Shown here piece after piece: positions 16,545 to 25,424 of a stretch of DNA of 64,000 bases. A model generated the notes under the pieces. The model did no database searches and had not been told where the DNA came from. It saw only the letters and a program-made list of their open reading frames with translations. The position numbers and the translations under genes are program-made. Origin of the DNA: an uncultured Hyphomonas sp. Lineage in GTDB: Bacteria; Pseudomonadota; Alphaproteobacteria; Caulobacterales; Hyphomonadaceae. Where the stretch lies: NCBI RefSeq assembly GCF_963678875.1, contig NZ_OY787456.1, positions 1,054,001 through 1,118,000 of the forward strand, read 5' to 3'. Position 1 is the stretch's first letter. Each line of letters opens with the position of its first letter.

Positions 16545-18299
16545 ATGATGAGACGAACCGGGGCCGTTTCCGCATTCCTCCTGTCGCTGAGCTGCGCGGC
16601 ATGCGCGTCCTATCCGGGCTTAGGTCCGCACGGGTTTTCCCTCGACTTTCCTTATGCACCCCCCGCAGATGCAGCGGCGCTCGGAGACTTTCTCGTCGCC
16701 CGCTATGCCGCAATGACCGATGATCCGAGGGAGGCGGCGAACCGGTATGCGGCATCGATAGACACCGCGCCGGAATCCGCCGGCATCGCGGAACGCGCCG
16801 TATTTTCCGCGCTCCTGACAGGCAATTACCCGCAGGCTGTGCGCCTCGCGAACAAGGCTCATGGCGCAGGTAATTTCGGCACGCTGGTGCGCCTGACGCT
16901 GGGCATCGAAGCCTTTACCAAGGGCAAGGATTCGGTGTCTGCCGCTTATCTGAGCGAAGACGGTTTCGGGCCGTTCAACCGGACGGTCGCGCGAGGCGTT
17001 TCGGCATGGCGAATCCTCGAGGCGGACGGGCCGGAGGCGACCGAAACATATTTGAGGGAGACGCTGACAGGCGATCCTCGTCTGGACAGCGCGACGCTCT
17101 ACATGATGGGCCTGATCCAGTTGGCGGCCCACAACGATGCCGACGCTCTGGAGACATTCGAGACACTCTGGAGTTCCGGGGCGAGGCTGGCGATCGGCCT
17201 TGATGCCCATGCGCGGTTGCTGGCGGCGAATGGCGACCGGGCCCGTGCGCTGAGCTTGCTCACAAGCTTCCACGACGAAATCGGCGAAAACTCCGCGCTC
17301 GAAAGCCTGCGCAAGGATATCCAGGCCGGCCGGGACATTCAGGTGACGCGTCTTACGCCTCGTCAGGGGGCGGCCCTTGCGGTTTATGTTCCCGCGGCTG
17401 CACTGATCACGCGAACGGATGACGATGTGGCGTCGGTCTATTTCGTGCTGGCGCTGGCGCTCGACCCGGACCTGCACGAAGCGCGGACCCTTTGGGCGCA
17501 ATCGCTGGAAAAAGCAGGCCGGGAGATCGAGGCGATTTCCGTGCTGGCGGACGTGCCCGATACGTCGCCTTATTACGCGCCGGCCCGCGGGCAGATTGCC
17601 TGGGCGCTCCTCCGGCTCGGCCGGGAGGAGGAGGCCGTACAGGTCGCGCGGCAGGCACTGGCGCAGTCGCCCGACCGGGGGCTGCGGGTGCAGCTGGCGG
17701 AGATCTACCGGGCGCAGGCGCGGTACCGGGAGGCGGCTCGGCTGCTGACCGACATCATCAAGGACGACGCCCTGAAAGGGCGGGAGGACTGGCGCCTCCT
17801 GTTCTCGCGCGGGGCCACGCGCCATGCGCTGGACGATTGGGCCGGGACAGAGGCGGACCTGAAGCAGGCACTGCAGATCGAGCCGAACAGCCCGCTGGTG
17901 CTGAACTATCTCGGCTATGCCTATGTCGATCAGGGAATCCATCTGGAGGAGGGGCTGGACCTGATCCGGACGGCGCTGACTTATGACCCGGATTCCGGCT
18001 TCATCACCGACAGTCTCGGCTGGGCCTATTACCGCCTCGGCCGTTATGAGCTGGCAATCTACTTCCTTGAAAAGGCAGTGGAATTGGAGCCGGGCGACCC
18101 CACCCTCAACGACCATCTGGGCGATGCCTACTGGCGCAGCGGGCGGAAGCTGGAGGCGAAATACCAGTGGGAGCGGTCGCTGAGGCTGGAGCCGGCGGAG
18201 CAGGAGCGGGCGCGCATCGAGGTGAAGCTGCTGAGGGGCCCGGATGAGCCTGCCGTTGTGCAGGCAGAGTCCGACCAGCCCCTGCCGCACCGGCCTTAA
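16545..18299 (+). CDS. Secreted tetratricopeptide-repeat protein, probable lipoprotein
   Basis: The 584-residue protein has an N-terminal export signal with cysteines that could serve as a lipobox (LSLSCAACAS), though the match is imperfect. The rest is helical TPR repeats. The clearest ones are near the C-terminus (residues about 440-560), such as NSPLVLNYLGYAYVDQG and SLGWAYYRLGRYELA. TPRs mediate protein contacts; the partner is unknown. ispE starts 5 bases after its stop, so the two are co-transcribed, an arrangement known in related bacteria. No enzyme motif is visible. Confidence 0.85.
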   Translation: MMRRTGAVSAFLLSLSCAACASYPGLGPHGFSLDFPYAPPADAAALGDFLVARYAAMTDDPREAANRYAASIDTAPESAGIAERAVFSALLTGNYPQAVRLANKAHGAGNFGTLVRLTLGIEAFTKGKDSVSAAYLSEDGFGPFNRTVARGVSAWRILEADGPEATETYLRETLTGDPRLDSATLYMMGLIQLAAHNDADALETFETLWSSGARLAIGLDAHARLLAANGDRARALSLLTSFHDEIGENSALESLRKDIQAGRDIQVTRLTPRQGAALAVYVPAAALITRTDDDVASVYFVLALALDPDLHEARTLWAQSLEKAGREIEAISVLADVPDTSPYYAPARGQIAWALLRLGREEEAVQVARQALAQSPDRGLRVQLAEIYRAQARYREAARLLTDIIKDDALKGREDWRLLFSRGATRHALDDWAGTEADLKQALQIEPNSPLVLNYLGYAYVDQGIHLEEGLDLIRTALTYDPDSGFITDSLGWAYYRLGRYELAIYFLEKAVELEPGDPTLNDHLGDAYWRSGRKLEAKYQWERSLRLEPAEQERARIEVKLLRGPDEPAVVQAESDQPLPHRP

Positions 18300-18304
18300 G
18301 ATCA

Positions 18305-19198
18305 ATGAAAACAGGCGATTGCAGCACGCTGGCCCCGGCCAAGGTGAACCTGTTCCTGCATGTCGGGCCGGTGCAGGCGAACGGCCGCCACCCGCTCGAC
18401 TCGCTCGTCATGTTCGCCGGAGAGGAGGCCGCAGACCGCCTCTCGGTCATGATCAGCGATGACTTGTCCATGACCATAACCGGACCAGGCATGACCAATC
18501 CGGACTATATCGGACCTATCCATGACAATCTCGTGCTTCGCGCGGCGAGGGCGCTGCAGTCCGAAACCGGCAACCGCCAGGGCGCCGCCTTCACGCTGGA
18601 AAAGCACCTGCCCATCGCCGCCGGCATCGGGGGCGGATCCGCCGACGCGGCCGCCGCGCTGCGCCTGCTGACAGACCTGTGGGGCACAGACCCTGCCGCC
18701 GCCCGCAAAGTGGCCCCGGCCCTTGGCGGCGATGTCCCGGTCACGCTGGAGGGCCACGCCGCGCTGATGCAGGGCGAGGGCGAGCGGGTGCGCCGCGCGC
18801 CGGGCCTGCCGCGTGTACCAGCCCTGCTGGTCAACCCGAACCTGGCCTGCCCGACGGGGCCGATCTTTCGCGCCTATGACGAGGCAGGCGGCGGGGCGGG
18901 CTTCCGCGCGTTCGGCGCGGTACCGCCTCTCCAGCGCGTCCGGGGCCTCGTCGAATGGCTGCAAGAACAGCGCAACGATTTGCAGGCGCCCGCCATCGCC
19001 GCCGTGCCTCAGATCGCCGGCGTGCTGGAAACGCTCAGCGCCTTGCCAGACGCGCAGCTCACCCGCATGAGCGGATCGGGGGCAACCTGCTTTGCCCTGT
19101 TCGAAACCGAAGATGCCGCCCGCCGGGCCGAAGCGCAGCTTAGCGCCCAGCGGCCGGACTGGTGGATACGGGCCACCTTGCTGGGAGACGCCGCGTGA
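18305..19198 (+). CDS. ispE: 4-diphosphocytidyl-2-C-methyl-D-erythritol kinase
   Basis: The 297-residue GHMP kinase phosphorylates CDP-ME in the MEP isoprenoid pathway. Motif 1 is APAKVNLFLHVG, the ATP loop is LPIAAGIGGGSADAAAALR and motif 3 is MSGSGATCFALFE. It overlaps the next gene by a GTGA stop/start. Isoprenoid products would feed the polyprenyl synthase at 26525 and the undecaprenyl-linked transferase immediately downstream. Confidence 0.94.
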   Translation: MKTGDCSTLAPAKVNLFLHVGPVQANGRHPLDSLVMFAGEEAADRLSVMISDDLSMTITGPGMTNPDYIGPIHDNLVLRAARALQSETGNRQGAAFTLEKHLPIAAGIGGGSADAAAALRLLTDLWGTDPAAARKVAPALGGDVPVTLEGHAALMQGEGERVRRAPGLPRVPALLVNPNLACPTGPIFRAYDEAGGGAGFRAFGAVPPLQRVRGLVEWLQEQRNDLQAPAIAAVPQIAGVLETLSALPDAQLTRMSGSGATCFALFETEDAARRAEAQLSAQRPDWWIRATLLGDAA

Positions 19199-20229
19199 GC
19201 TGGGAAGCGATGACATTCCTTCGCCTGATGGGGCCGGTCCTTCTGTCGGCGGCGCTCTGCGGCATGATGTTCCTGATACGGATCGACGATGCCCCTGATG
19301 GCGGACGCAAGGTGCAGGCCGCGCCGGTGCCAAGCTCCGGCGGGGTGGCGATCCTCGTCACGCTGGCCGTATCGGCCTGGCTGGCGGGCGAGGCCGGGCT
19401 GCTGTCCGAATACTGGCTGCACAATGGCACACAGACCGTTCTGGCCATCACGATAGCGGCGGGCGCCATCGGCTTCGTGGACGACAAATGGGGCATGAGC
19501 GCCTGGCTGAAACTGGTGCTGACCGCCACGCTGGCCATCAGTTTCGCCGTGCTGGACCCCGGCCTGCGCCTCGCCAGCCTGCCATTGCCGCTGGTCATGG
19601 CGGGCGTCGCCTTCTGGCTGCTGGTCACCATGAATGGCGTGAACTTCATGGACGGCTCCAACGGCCTCGCCATGGGCTCGTCCGCCATCATGCTGCTCGG
19701 CGCGGCGGGCGTGCTGTGGCGGGTGGACCCGTCACTGCCAGCGCCCGGCCCGGCGCCGGACCTTGCCTTTCTCTGCGTGACGGCCGCGCTCGCCATTCTC
19801 GGCTTCCTCGCCTGGAACCTGCCGGGGCGGCTTTATGCGGGCGATTCCGGTGCCTTCGGCATCGGCGCCTTCTTTGGCGGCGTCGGTATCATTGTCGGCG
19901 TCGTCTCGACCATCTGGACCGCCGCCATCCTGTTCCTGCCTCTCCTCGTGGATGTGGTGCTGACCGTCCTGTGGCGCGCGAAGAAAGGCGAGTCCGTCAT
20001 GACCGCCCACCGCGACCATGCCTACCAGCTTTTCCTGCGCAGCGGCTGGAAACACATCCCCGTCGCCGTCCTCTGGTGGGTCTTCAGCTGGGCCTGCGCG
20101 TTGGCCGCGATGAACGTTCCGGACGGGCTGGCGGTGTTTGCCTTCTTTGGGCTGACGATTTTGGGGAGTGGGCTATGGGTGCTGCAGCGCCTCACGCTGG
20201 GTAGGAGGCTCGCGGCGGAGGGGCTTTAG
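19195..20229 (+). CDS. WecA/MraY-family polyprenyl-phosphate sugar-1-phosphate transferase
   Basis: This integral membrane protein of about 344 residues has around ten hydrophobic segments. Family motifs are present: GFVDDKWG (Mg-binding aspartates), NGVNFMDGSNGLA, GDSGAFGIG and HRDHAYQLF. It would transfer a UDP-sugar phosphate to undecaprenyl phosphate to start O-antigen or exopolysaccharide synthesis. A GTG start at 19195 overlaps the ispE stop and has GGGAG 7 bases upstream; the ATG at 19210 is the alternative. No other polysaccharide genes are nearby. The usual RKxH motif reads RKVQAAPVPSSGG. Confidence 0.85.
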   Translation: MSWEAMTFLRLMGPVLLSAALCGMMFLIRIDDAPDGGRKVQAAPVPSSGGVAILVTLAVSAWLAGEAGLLSEYWLHNGTQTVLAITIAAGAIGFVDDKWGMSAWLKLVLTATLAISFAVLDPGLRLASLPLPLVMAGVAFWLLVTMNGVNFMDGSNGLAMGSSAIMLLGAAGVLWRVDPSLPAPGPAPDLAFLCVTAALAILGFLAWNLPGRLYAGDSGAFGIGAFFGGVGIIVGVVSTIWTAAILFLPLLVDVVLTVLWRAKKGESVMTAHRDHAYQLFLRSGWKHIPVAVLWWVFSWACALAAMNVPDGLAVFAFFGLTILGSGLWVLQRLTLGRRLAAEGL

Positions 20230-20256
20230 GGGGCAAAGTAGAGTGGGTTACATTAT

Positions 20257-21612
20257 CTAAAAAACGTCTATTTTTCCTGTATCTAACCAATCGGGTATTT
20301 CAATGTCTTTAGAACGCGGATGTCTGGAGAAGGTTGAGCGGATGTTAGATAAACTGTTGAGCACATCTCCCAAAAGCTGCTTCCGTTTTTCGTAGTACTC
20401 AGTTGAAAAGTCGTCGGTGGTAAAACTATGAGCGGGTGCTTGACGCAATTTTCGAATTCGGCGCAGCGGTTTGATAACAACCTCGACAAAGGCTTTGGGA
20501 TCATTCCAATGGACTTCTTGTAGGAGCCAGTCTTGAAGAAGAGTAAGAGTTCCTTTTCTCGTAACTATGATCTTGCCATCAGGGCGCGCCTGTTCCGTTT
20601 CAATCGCGCATTTGCCCTTAAAAAACGATGAGTCGATATTTTCGGAGAGAAGCTTATCCAACGCCATAACCAAGCGATGAAAATTTTCTGCAGTAGGCCG
20701 TAGAAATGAATTCAGACCGATCGGAATGCCGCCTCCGCTTGAATCGCGGAAAAGGCTTTGTCCCCAGATGGCTTCAGACAGTGCTCCTATCAGACGCATC
20801 TCTTCAGCGATAGCATAGCGTATGGAACGGTTTTCCCACCATTCTCCTTCGATGCTGGATTGGAAATACGGCTTGCACATTCGTACATCACCGGAAACCA
20901 AATAGCTTTGCCAATATTGCTGATGCTCAGGAGATAGTCCCGCGAGATAGCGCAAAAAGACGATGATATATGGTGTGCGCTGAGCGTCGAAACCAAGACC
21001 GAAAGTTTGCAGAGAAATCTTGTCGCGTTCGGGATGTTCATCGTCTCGGAAATAGGCGTTGTCCACCGACATCCATCCCATATAATCATTGAATTCGAAA
21101 ACATAGCGCGGATCAGCGACATATCGCTCAAGCGCGCCCATATCGAAGGCGCGATAATTTAGTTGGGGTTCTGCCAATAACAGGGATCTTGAGAAGGGGC
21201 GATCATGCCACTCATTAAGATTCACGTGTTTCTCGACCTCTGAAGAAGAGGGGTATAGACAAACTGTATCAAGTGTTTCGGTACCTAGAAGCTCCAGTTG
21301 CATTGATTTCGGAAGATCAGGAAATCTTTTTATGTGCATGTTCACAGATGTGCGTGAGAACACAGCTGTAATTCTATCAGCTTTTATGAGTTCAGAAACT
21401 GCGCTCTTGAGGTGCTCCGCACCTTTCGTAAAGCGAAGCAAGCTTGATGCTGCCATGCCGTTGAAATCGTCATGCTCCGCACTTTCAATGAATGAGCAAG
21501 CGATCAATTCCGATAGTTCATTTGTGGACATGCTGCAGGCGGCATTCGGATTATCGTTCAACAAATATTCGCACCACGGCATTTGATCTACTGTGGCGCG
21601 ACGGTATTTCAT
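20257..21612 (-). CDS. Orphan hypothetical protein, AT-richer, possible HEPN-like C-terminus
   Basis: About 451 residues from the ATG at 21612; a GTG at 21678 would add 22 residues but lies inside a repeat region. I do not recognise the family. There is no signal peptide or membrane span, so it is cytoplasmic. Near the C-terminus, RKLRQAPAHSF (Arg390 to His395) fits the RX4-6H pattern of HEPN ribonucleases, in a helical context ending in IPDWLDTGKI. Its base composition and codon use are clearly AT-richer than neighbours on both sides, and REP-like palindromes lie just upstream, pointing to horizontal acquisition. It may be a solitary defence or toxin-type gene; that is speculation. Confidence 0.75.
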   Translation of the reverse strand: MKYRRATVDQMPWCEYLLNDNPNAACSMSTNELSELIACSFIESAEHDDFNGMAASSLLRFTKGAEHLKSAVSELIKADRITAVFSRTSVNMHIKRFPDLPKSMQLELLGTETLDTVCLYPSSSEVEKHVNLNEWHDRPFSRSLLLAEPQLNYRAFDMGALERYVADPRYVFEFNDYMGWMSVDNAYFRDDEHPERDKISLQTFGLGFDAQRTPYIIVFLRYLAGLSPEHQQYWQSYLVSGDVRMCKPYFQSSIEGEWWENRSIRYAIAEEMRLIGALSEAIWGQSLFRDSSGGGIPIGLNSFLRPTAENFHRLVMALDKLLSENIDSSFFKGKCAIETEQARPDGKIIVTRKGTLTLLQDWLLQEVHWNDPKAFVEVVIKPLRRIRKLRQAPAHSFTTDDFSTEYYEKRKQLLGDVLNSLSNIRSTFSRHPRSKDIEIPDWLDTGKIDVF

Positions 21613-21638
21613 ACGACAGGCGTCGATGAAGCAAGCAA

Positions 21639-21670
21639 GTAGGGTGGGTTGAGCGGATCGATACCCACCA
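21639..21670 (+). repeat. REP-like palindrome, unit 1
   Basis: Begins GTAGGGTGGGTTGAGC and ends GATACCCACCA. The GGTGGGT/ACCCACC arms make an imperfect hairpin. This family of GGGTGGGTTGAGCG...ACCCACC palindromes is widespread in bacterial genomes. A second unit in reverse orientation lies 24 bases further on. Confidence 0.7.
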
Positions 21671-21694
21671 GACCGCACGCACCTTGAATCCGGA

Positions 21695-21730
21695 TGGTGG
21701 GTATCGGCGGTGCCTCAACCCACCCTACGG
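21695..21730 (-). repeat. REP-like palindrome, unit 2 (inverted)
   Basis: Begins TGGTGGGTATCGGCGG and ends CAACCCACCCTACGG, the reverse orientation of unit 1. Together they form a head-to-head pair that could fold into a long cruciform. The pair lies between the orphan gene and the acyl-CoA dehydrogenase at 21872. Confidence 0.7.
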
Positions 21731-21871
21731 TTGGTGCAGCGTTTATCCCAACGCGCCCCGAAACCCATATCCACCCACCTGCCGCGAGGTGAGACTTCGC
21801 GCTCCGTTGCCTGCTGACCTGAAGCCGCGCAGAGTGGGGTCAGAGATCAAAGGCAACAGAGGAAACGGGCC

Positions 21872-23119
21872 ATGACCGAGCTGAATACCGAGCTTTTCGA
21901 CCTGACGATGTCAGAGAAGGCGAAACCGCTCTACGAGCGGGTGAAGAAGCACCTCGAGGAGAATGTCGCGCCCTGGCAGGAGGAGTTCGAGGCGCTGAAC
22001 AAGGAGAAGGAAGACCGCTGGACCTGGCATCCGCGCCAGCTGGAGCTGCTGGATGCAGCGAAAGCCAAGGCGCGCGAGGCGGGGCTGTGGAACTTCTTCC
22101 TGCCGGACGCCGAAACGGGCGAGGGCCTCAGCAATCTCGACTATGCCTATATCGCGGCCGAGCTTGGCAAGTATCCGCAGGGCTCTGAAACGCTGAACTG
22201 TTCGGCGCCGGACACGGGCAATATGGAAGTGCTGGAACGCGTCGGCACGCCGGCGCAGAAAGAGAAGTGGCTGGTGCCGCTGCTGAATGGCGAAATCCGC
22301 TCCGCCTATGTGATGACCGAGCCGAATGTGGCCTCGTCGGACGCCAAGAACATCTCCACCACGGCCGTGCTGGATGGCGATGAATGGGTCATCAATGGCG
22401 AGAAGTTCTACATCTCCGGCGCAGGCGATCCGCGCTGCAAGATCATGATCGTGATGGTCAAGACGGACCCGAACGCCGAAGCTTCGAAACAGCAATCCCA
22501 GATCCTCGTGCCTATGGACACACCCGGCGTGGAGATCCTGGGCGGCATGGAAGTGATGGGCGAGGATCACGCGCCGCGCGGCCACATGCACATGCGGTTC
22601 AACAATGTCCGTGTACCGAAGGAGAACGTGCTACTGGGCGTCGGGCGCGGCTTCGAGATTTCGCAGGTCCGCCTCGGGCCGGGCCGTATCCACCACTGCA
22701 TGCGCTCCATCGGCAAGGCCGAGATCGCGCTGGAGCTGATGATCAAGCGCGCCGGGACGCGTGAAGCCTTTGGCAAGCCGATCGCCAAGCTGGGCAAGAA
22801 CCTCGAAGTGATCTCGCGCGCGCGGATCGAGATCAACGCCATGCGTCTCGCCGTGCTGCAGGCGGCCAAGGCGATGGACGTGCTCGGCAACAAGGAAGCG
22901 CGTGTCTATGTCAGCGCGGTGAAGGCGATGGTGCCGGAGAAAGTCTGCCTGATTATCGACCAGGCGATGCAAATGCACGGTGCGGCGGGCATGTCGCAAT
23001 GGTTCCCGCTGGCCAGCATGTATGCCGATATGCGGCACCTGCGCTATGCGGATGGCCCGGACGAGGTGCACCACATGGTGGTCGGCCGCGCCGAAGTGCA
23101 GAAGCACGGTCTCTGGTAG
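21872..23119 (+). CDS. Acyl-CoA dehydrogenase (ACAD10/11-like)
   Basis: The 415-residue flavoenzyme has the FAD motif YVMTEPNVASSDAKNI, the substrate-channel segment RLGPGRIHHCMRSIG and the C-terminus HLRYADGPDEVHHMVVGR. The RYADGPDEVH form replaces the common YEGT motif and is characteristic of the ACAD10/ACAD11 branch, which handles long or hydroxylated acyl-CoAs. GAGGAAA precedes the ATG. It stands alone, with no beta-oxidation partner next to it, and has no box like the ones at 3688 and 6239. Substrate unknown. Confidence 0.9.
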   Translation: MTELNTELFDLTMSEKAKPLYERVKKHLEENVAPWQEEFEALNKEKEDRWTWHPRQLELLDAAKAKAREAGLWNFFLPDAETGEGLSNLDYAYIAAELGKYPQGSETLNCSAPDTGNMEVLERVGTPAQKEKWLVPLLNGEIRSAYVMTEPNVASSDAKNISTTAVLDGDEWVINGEKFYISGAGDPRCKIMIVMVKTDPNAEASKQQSQILVPMDTPGVEILGGMEVMGEDHAPRGHMHMRFNNVRVPKENVLLGVGRGFEISQVRLGPGRIHHCMRSIGKAEIALELMIKRAGTREAFGKPIAKLGKNLEVISRARIEINAMRLAVLQAAKAMDVLGNKEARVYVSAVKAMVPEKVCLIIDQAMQMHGAAGMSQWFPLASMYADMRHLRYADGPDEVHHMVVGRAEVQKHGLW

Positions 23120-23155
23120 GGACCGGACTTTCCGGTTTGAGGGATGGGCGGCGCC

Positions 23156-23836
23156 TTAGTGGAACCGCTCATCCTTCGATGCCGGCTTAACCTCCGCCCG
23201 GCTGGCTTCGCCGTCCGGGCCGATGATCCAGCCGGGATAGACTTCGGCAAAAGTCCTGAACATGTCCGCCAGCGGAAGGTCCAGATAGGTGCCGCGCTCG
23301 CGGACATATTCCATGTGCCGCCGGCCGGACTGGTCGAAGGGGTGCATGAGCGCGCCCTCGACAGGATCGAACTCCAGCGCCTTCACGCCGAACCGGTCGC
23401 ACAGTTCCTTGTTGAACGCGGTGGACAGTTTCACCCAGCGGCCATCCAGCCAGAGCTCGCTGTAGCCGTGCCAGGCGAAGAGGTCGGTGCCCATCGTCTC
23501 GGTCAGCTTCTCGCTGGTCAGGTGATTGCGCACATCGGCAAAGCCAAGCCGCGCCGCAATACCGGACGCACGGGCCAGCGCCGTCAGCACGATCGATTTC
23601 GGCACGCACCACGTCGCGGTCTCATCGAGGATGTTACTTGCCTTGAACGCCTCGCGCTCTGTGGCGAGGTTGTACGGATCATAGCGGAAGCCATCCCGGA
23701 CGGCGTAGAATAGCCGCTCGGCGGTTTCCACATCGTCCTTGCTGCCCTGGGCGATTTCCTTCGCTCTCGCGATGATGGCCTCGTCATCGCTGTCGACGAA
23801 ATAGGTGGCCTTGAGTGCGTCTTCCTGTTCCGGCAT
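23156..23836 (-). CDS. Transglutaminase-like domain protein
   Basis: The 226-residue cytoplasmic protein starts at the ATG at 23836, with GGAG 8 bases upstream; no signal peptide is seen. The transglutaminase/protease core shows the nucleophile Cys in TATWCVPKS and the His in AWHGYSELWLDGRWVKL. The third catalytic position, usually Asp in a VDPT-like strand, reads LSTAFN, a variant common in this subfamily. The family includes cysteine peptidases and amidases acting on proteins or peptides; the substrate is unknown. It ends close to the dehydrogenase gene at 23119, which is convergent. Confidence 0.8.
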   Translation of the reverse strand: MPEQEDALKATYFVDSDDEAIIARAKEIAQGSKDDVETAERLFYAVRDGFRYDPYNLATEREAFKASNILDETATWCVPKSIVLTALARASGIAARLGFADVRNHLTSEKLTETMGTDLFAWHGYSELWLDGRWVKLSTAFNKELCDRFGVKALEFDPVEGALMHPFDQSGRRHMEYVRERGTYLDLPLADMFRTFAEVYPGWIIGPDGEASRAEVKPASKDERFH

Positions 23837-23947
23837 TGCATTCGCTCCGATCCGCCATGACTGGGTTCGGGGAGAATGGTAGCGCGGCGAGGCCCCGCGT
23901 AAATTATGTCCTCGCGTCACCTTCGCCGGTGGAAGGCGCCAGACCGG

Positions 23948-25150
23948 TCATTCCGGTGCGGGGTGCATCCCCATGAAGACGAGCTTCTGGACCCGGCGGC
24001 CGGTGCCGACTTCGGACGTGTAGATGTTGCCTTCCGAGTCCACATCCACCGAGTGGAGCCACGTAAATTCGCCGGGGTAGCGCCCGACACGTCCGATCCG
24101 CGCGACCGGCTCGTGCGTGGTGCGGTCAAGGATCCAGATGACGGAATTCATCATGTCGGCGACATAGACAAAGGCGCCGTCCGGCGAGAAGGCGATATCG
24201 GTCACCGTCCGCGTGCCGCCGGTCTCAGGGGCGATCACGATGTCCCGGACGAAGTCCAGTCCGCCAGCCTCGTTGATGCGGAACATCTGGGCCCGGTTGT
24301 TGCGCCGGTCGCAGACATAGACATGCCCGTCATCGGAGCCGACGACGCAGTGGACGATATCACCGAAGGCTGTGGAAGTGGGGTTTGCGCCGCCATCGGC
24401 ATTGCTGGAGGCCTGGCTCTGGTCGAAACTGCCCTGGCGCGTGCCGCCCAGCGGGTCGGCCCCATAGGCGCCCCATGCGCCTGTGAAGCCAAGCGCCTCC
24501 TCCTCAAAGCCTGCGATGCGCTTGTTGATATAGCCGTCGGCGATGAAGACCTTGCCGAGGCCGCGCCAGATGTCGGCCGGATTGCCGAGCTTGTCCGTGC
24601 TGGCATTGCCATCTGTTTTGCCGCGCGTTCCGACCTGCCGGATGAATTCTCCGTCTGCGGTGTAATTGTAGACGACATGGTCGCCATCACCGTTGCCGCC
24701 CAGCCAGACGGTCTGGTCGTCATCGACATAGATGCCGTGGATCGTGCCGGGCCAGTTGCGCTCGCCTTTCCAGCCATCGAGATAAGCGCCGCTGGCCGAG
24801 AATTTCATGACATCCGGTCCGGGTTTGCAGCAGAGGGCCTGCGGCGGGGACTGGGCGAGGCCGACATCCGAGAAAGTGAGCGACTGGGGGCGGTGCACCA
24901 GCCAGACATTGTCTTCCTTGTCGACGGCGAGCCCCGGCACCTGGCCGATGATGAATTCGGCGGGCATGTCGGGCCAGGCGGCGTCAGCCATGAAATGCGG
25001 GATCGCGGGGGCGTCGTCGCTCAGGATCTCGATTTCGAGCGGAACGAGAGCAGGCGCTGTGCCAGCGGTTTCGTTGGCCATTGCGGGGGCCGTTGTTGCG
25101 CCCAGCATGAAGAGCGACAGGCAGAATACTCCGGCAGATCGAACCGACAT
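23948..25150 (-). CDS. Exported NHL-repeat beta-propeller protein
   Basis: About 400 residues from the ATG at 25150, preceded by AAAGG at 7 bases. A signal peptide (residues 1-25, ending APAMA) is followed by repeated propeller blades such as GLAVDKEDNVWLVHR, IYVDDDQTVWLGGNG, IAFSPDGAFVYVAD and SVDVDSEGNIYTSE. These match NHL/SMP-30-like six-bladed propellers, found in peptidylglycine lyases and lactonases, but I see no catalytic set that decides the activity. It is likely periplasmic. Confidence 0.8.
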   Translation of the reverse strand: MSVRSAGVFCLSLFMLGATTAPAMANETAGTAPALVPLEIEILSDDAPAIPHFMADAAWPDMPAEFIIGQVPGLAVDKEDNVWLVHRPQSLTFSDVGLAQSPPQALCCKPGPDVMKFSASGAYLDGWKGERNWPGTIHGIYVDDDQTVWLGGNGDGDHVVYNYTADGEFIRQVGTRGKTDGNASTDKLGNPADIWRGLGKVFIADGYINKRIAGFEEEALGFTGAWGAYGADPLGGTRQGSFDQSQASSNADGGANPTSTAFGDIVHCVVGSDDGHVYVCDRRNNRAQMFRINEAGGLDFVRDIVIAPETGGTRTVTDIAFSPDGAFVYVADMMNSVIWILDRTTHEPVARIGRVGRYPGEFTWLHSVDVDSEGNIYTSEVGTGRRVQKLVFMGMHPAPE

Positions 25151-25424
25151 GGCGAGCCTTTCCCAGTTTTTGACAATTACTGACAAGCTTCCATCGCCTG
25201 AGAGGCAAGGCAACTCACATTCATGTCAGGTTCAAACTTCCGGGTTTTTAGTCCGGCACAGGGCAGCAAGCGCCTGCGGAATGAACACGGGTTGAACACT
25301 CAGGCGGGTATGGACCATAGTTTCCGCGAAAGATTGAGACGAAAGCCATTGAGACCGCCGCTGCGTGGACGGCGCGGTGAGACGCATGCCCGTTATTTTG
25401 CGGACAAACCCCGGGAAGCAGAAC

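Noticed and set aside
21684..21875. Possible 63-codon gene before the acyl-CoA dehydrogenase
   Set aside because: It is read through the REP-like repeat and lacks a ribosome site; the protein is proline/arginine-rich filler.
23906..25183. Plus-strand open frame of about 425 codons
   Set aside because: Antisense to the NHL-repeat gene, which has a proper start, signal peptide and blades.
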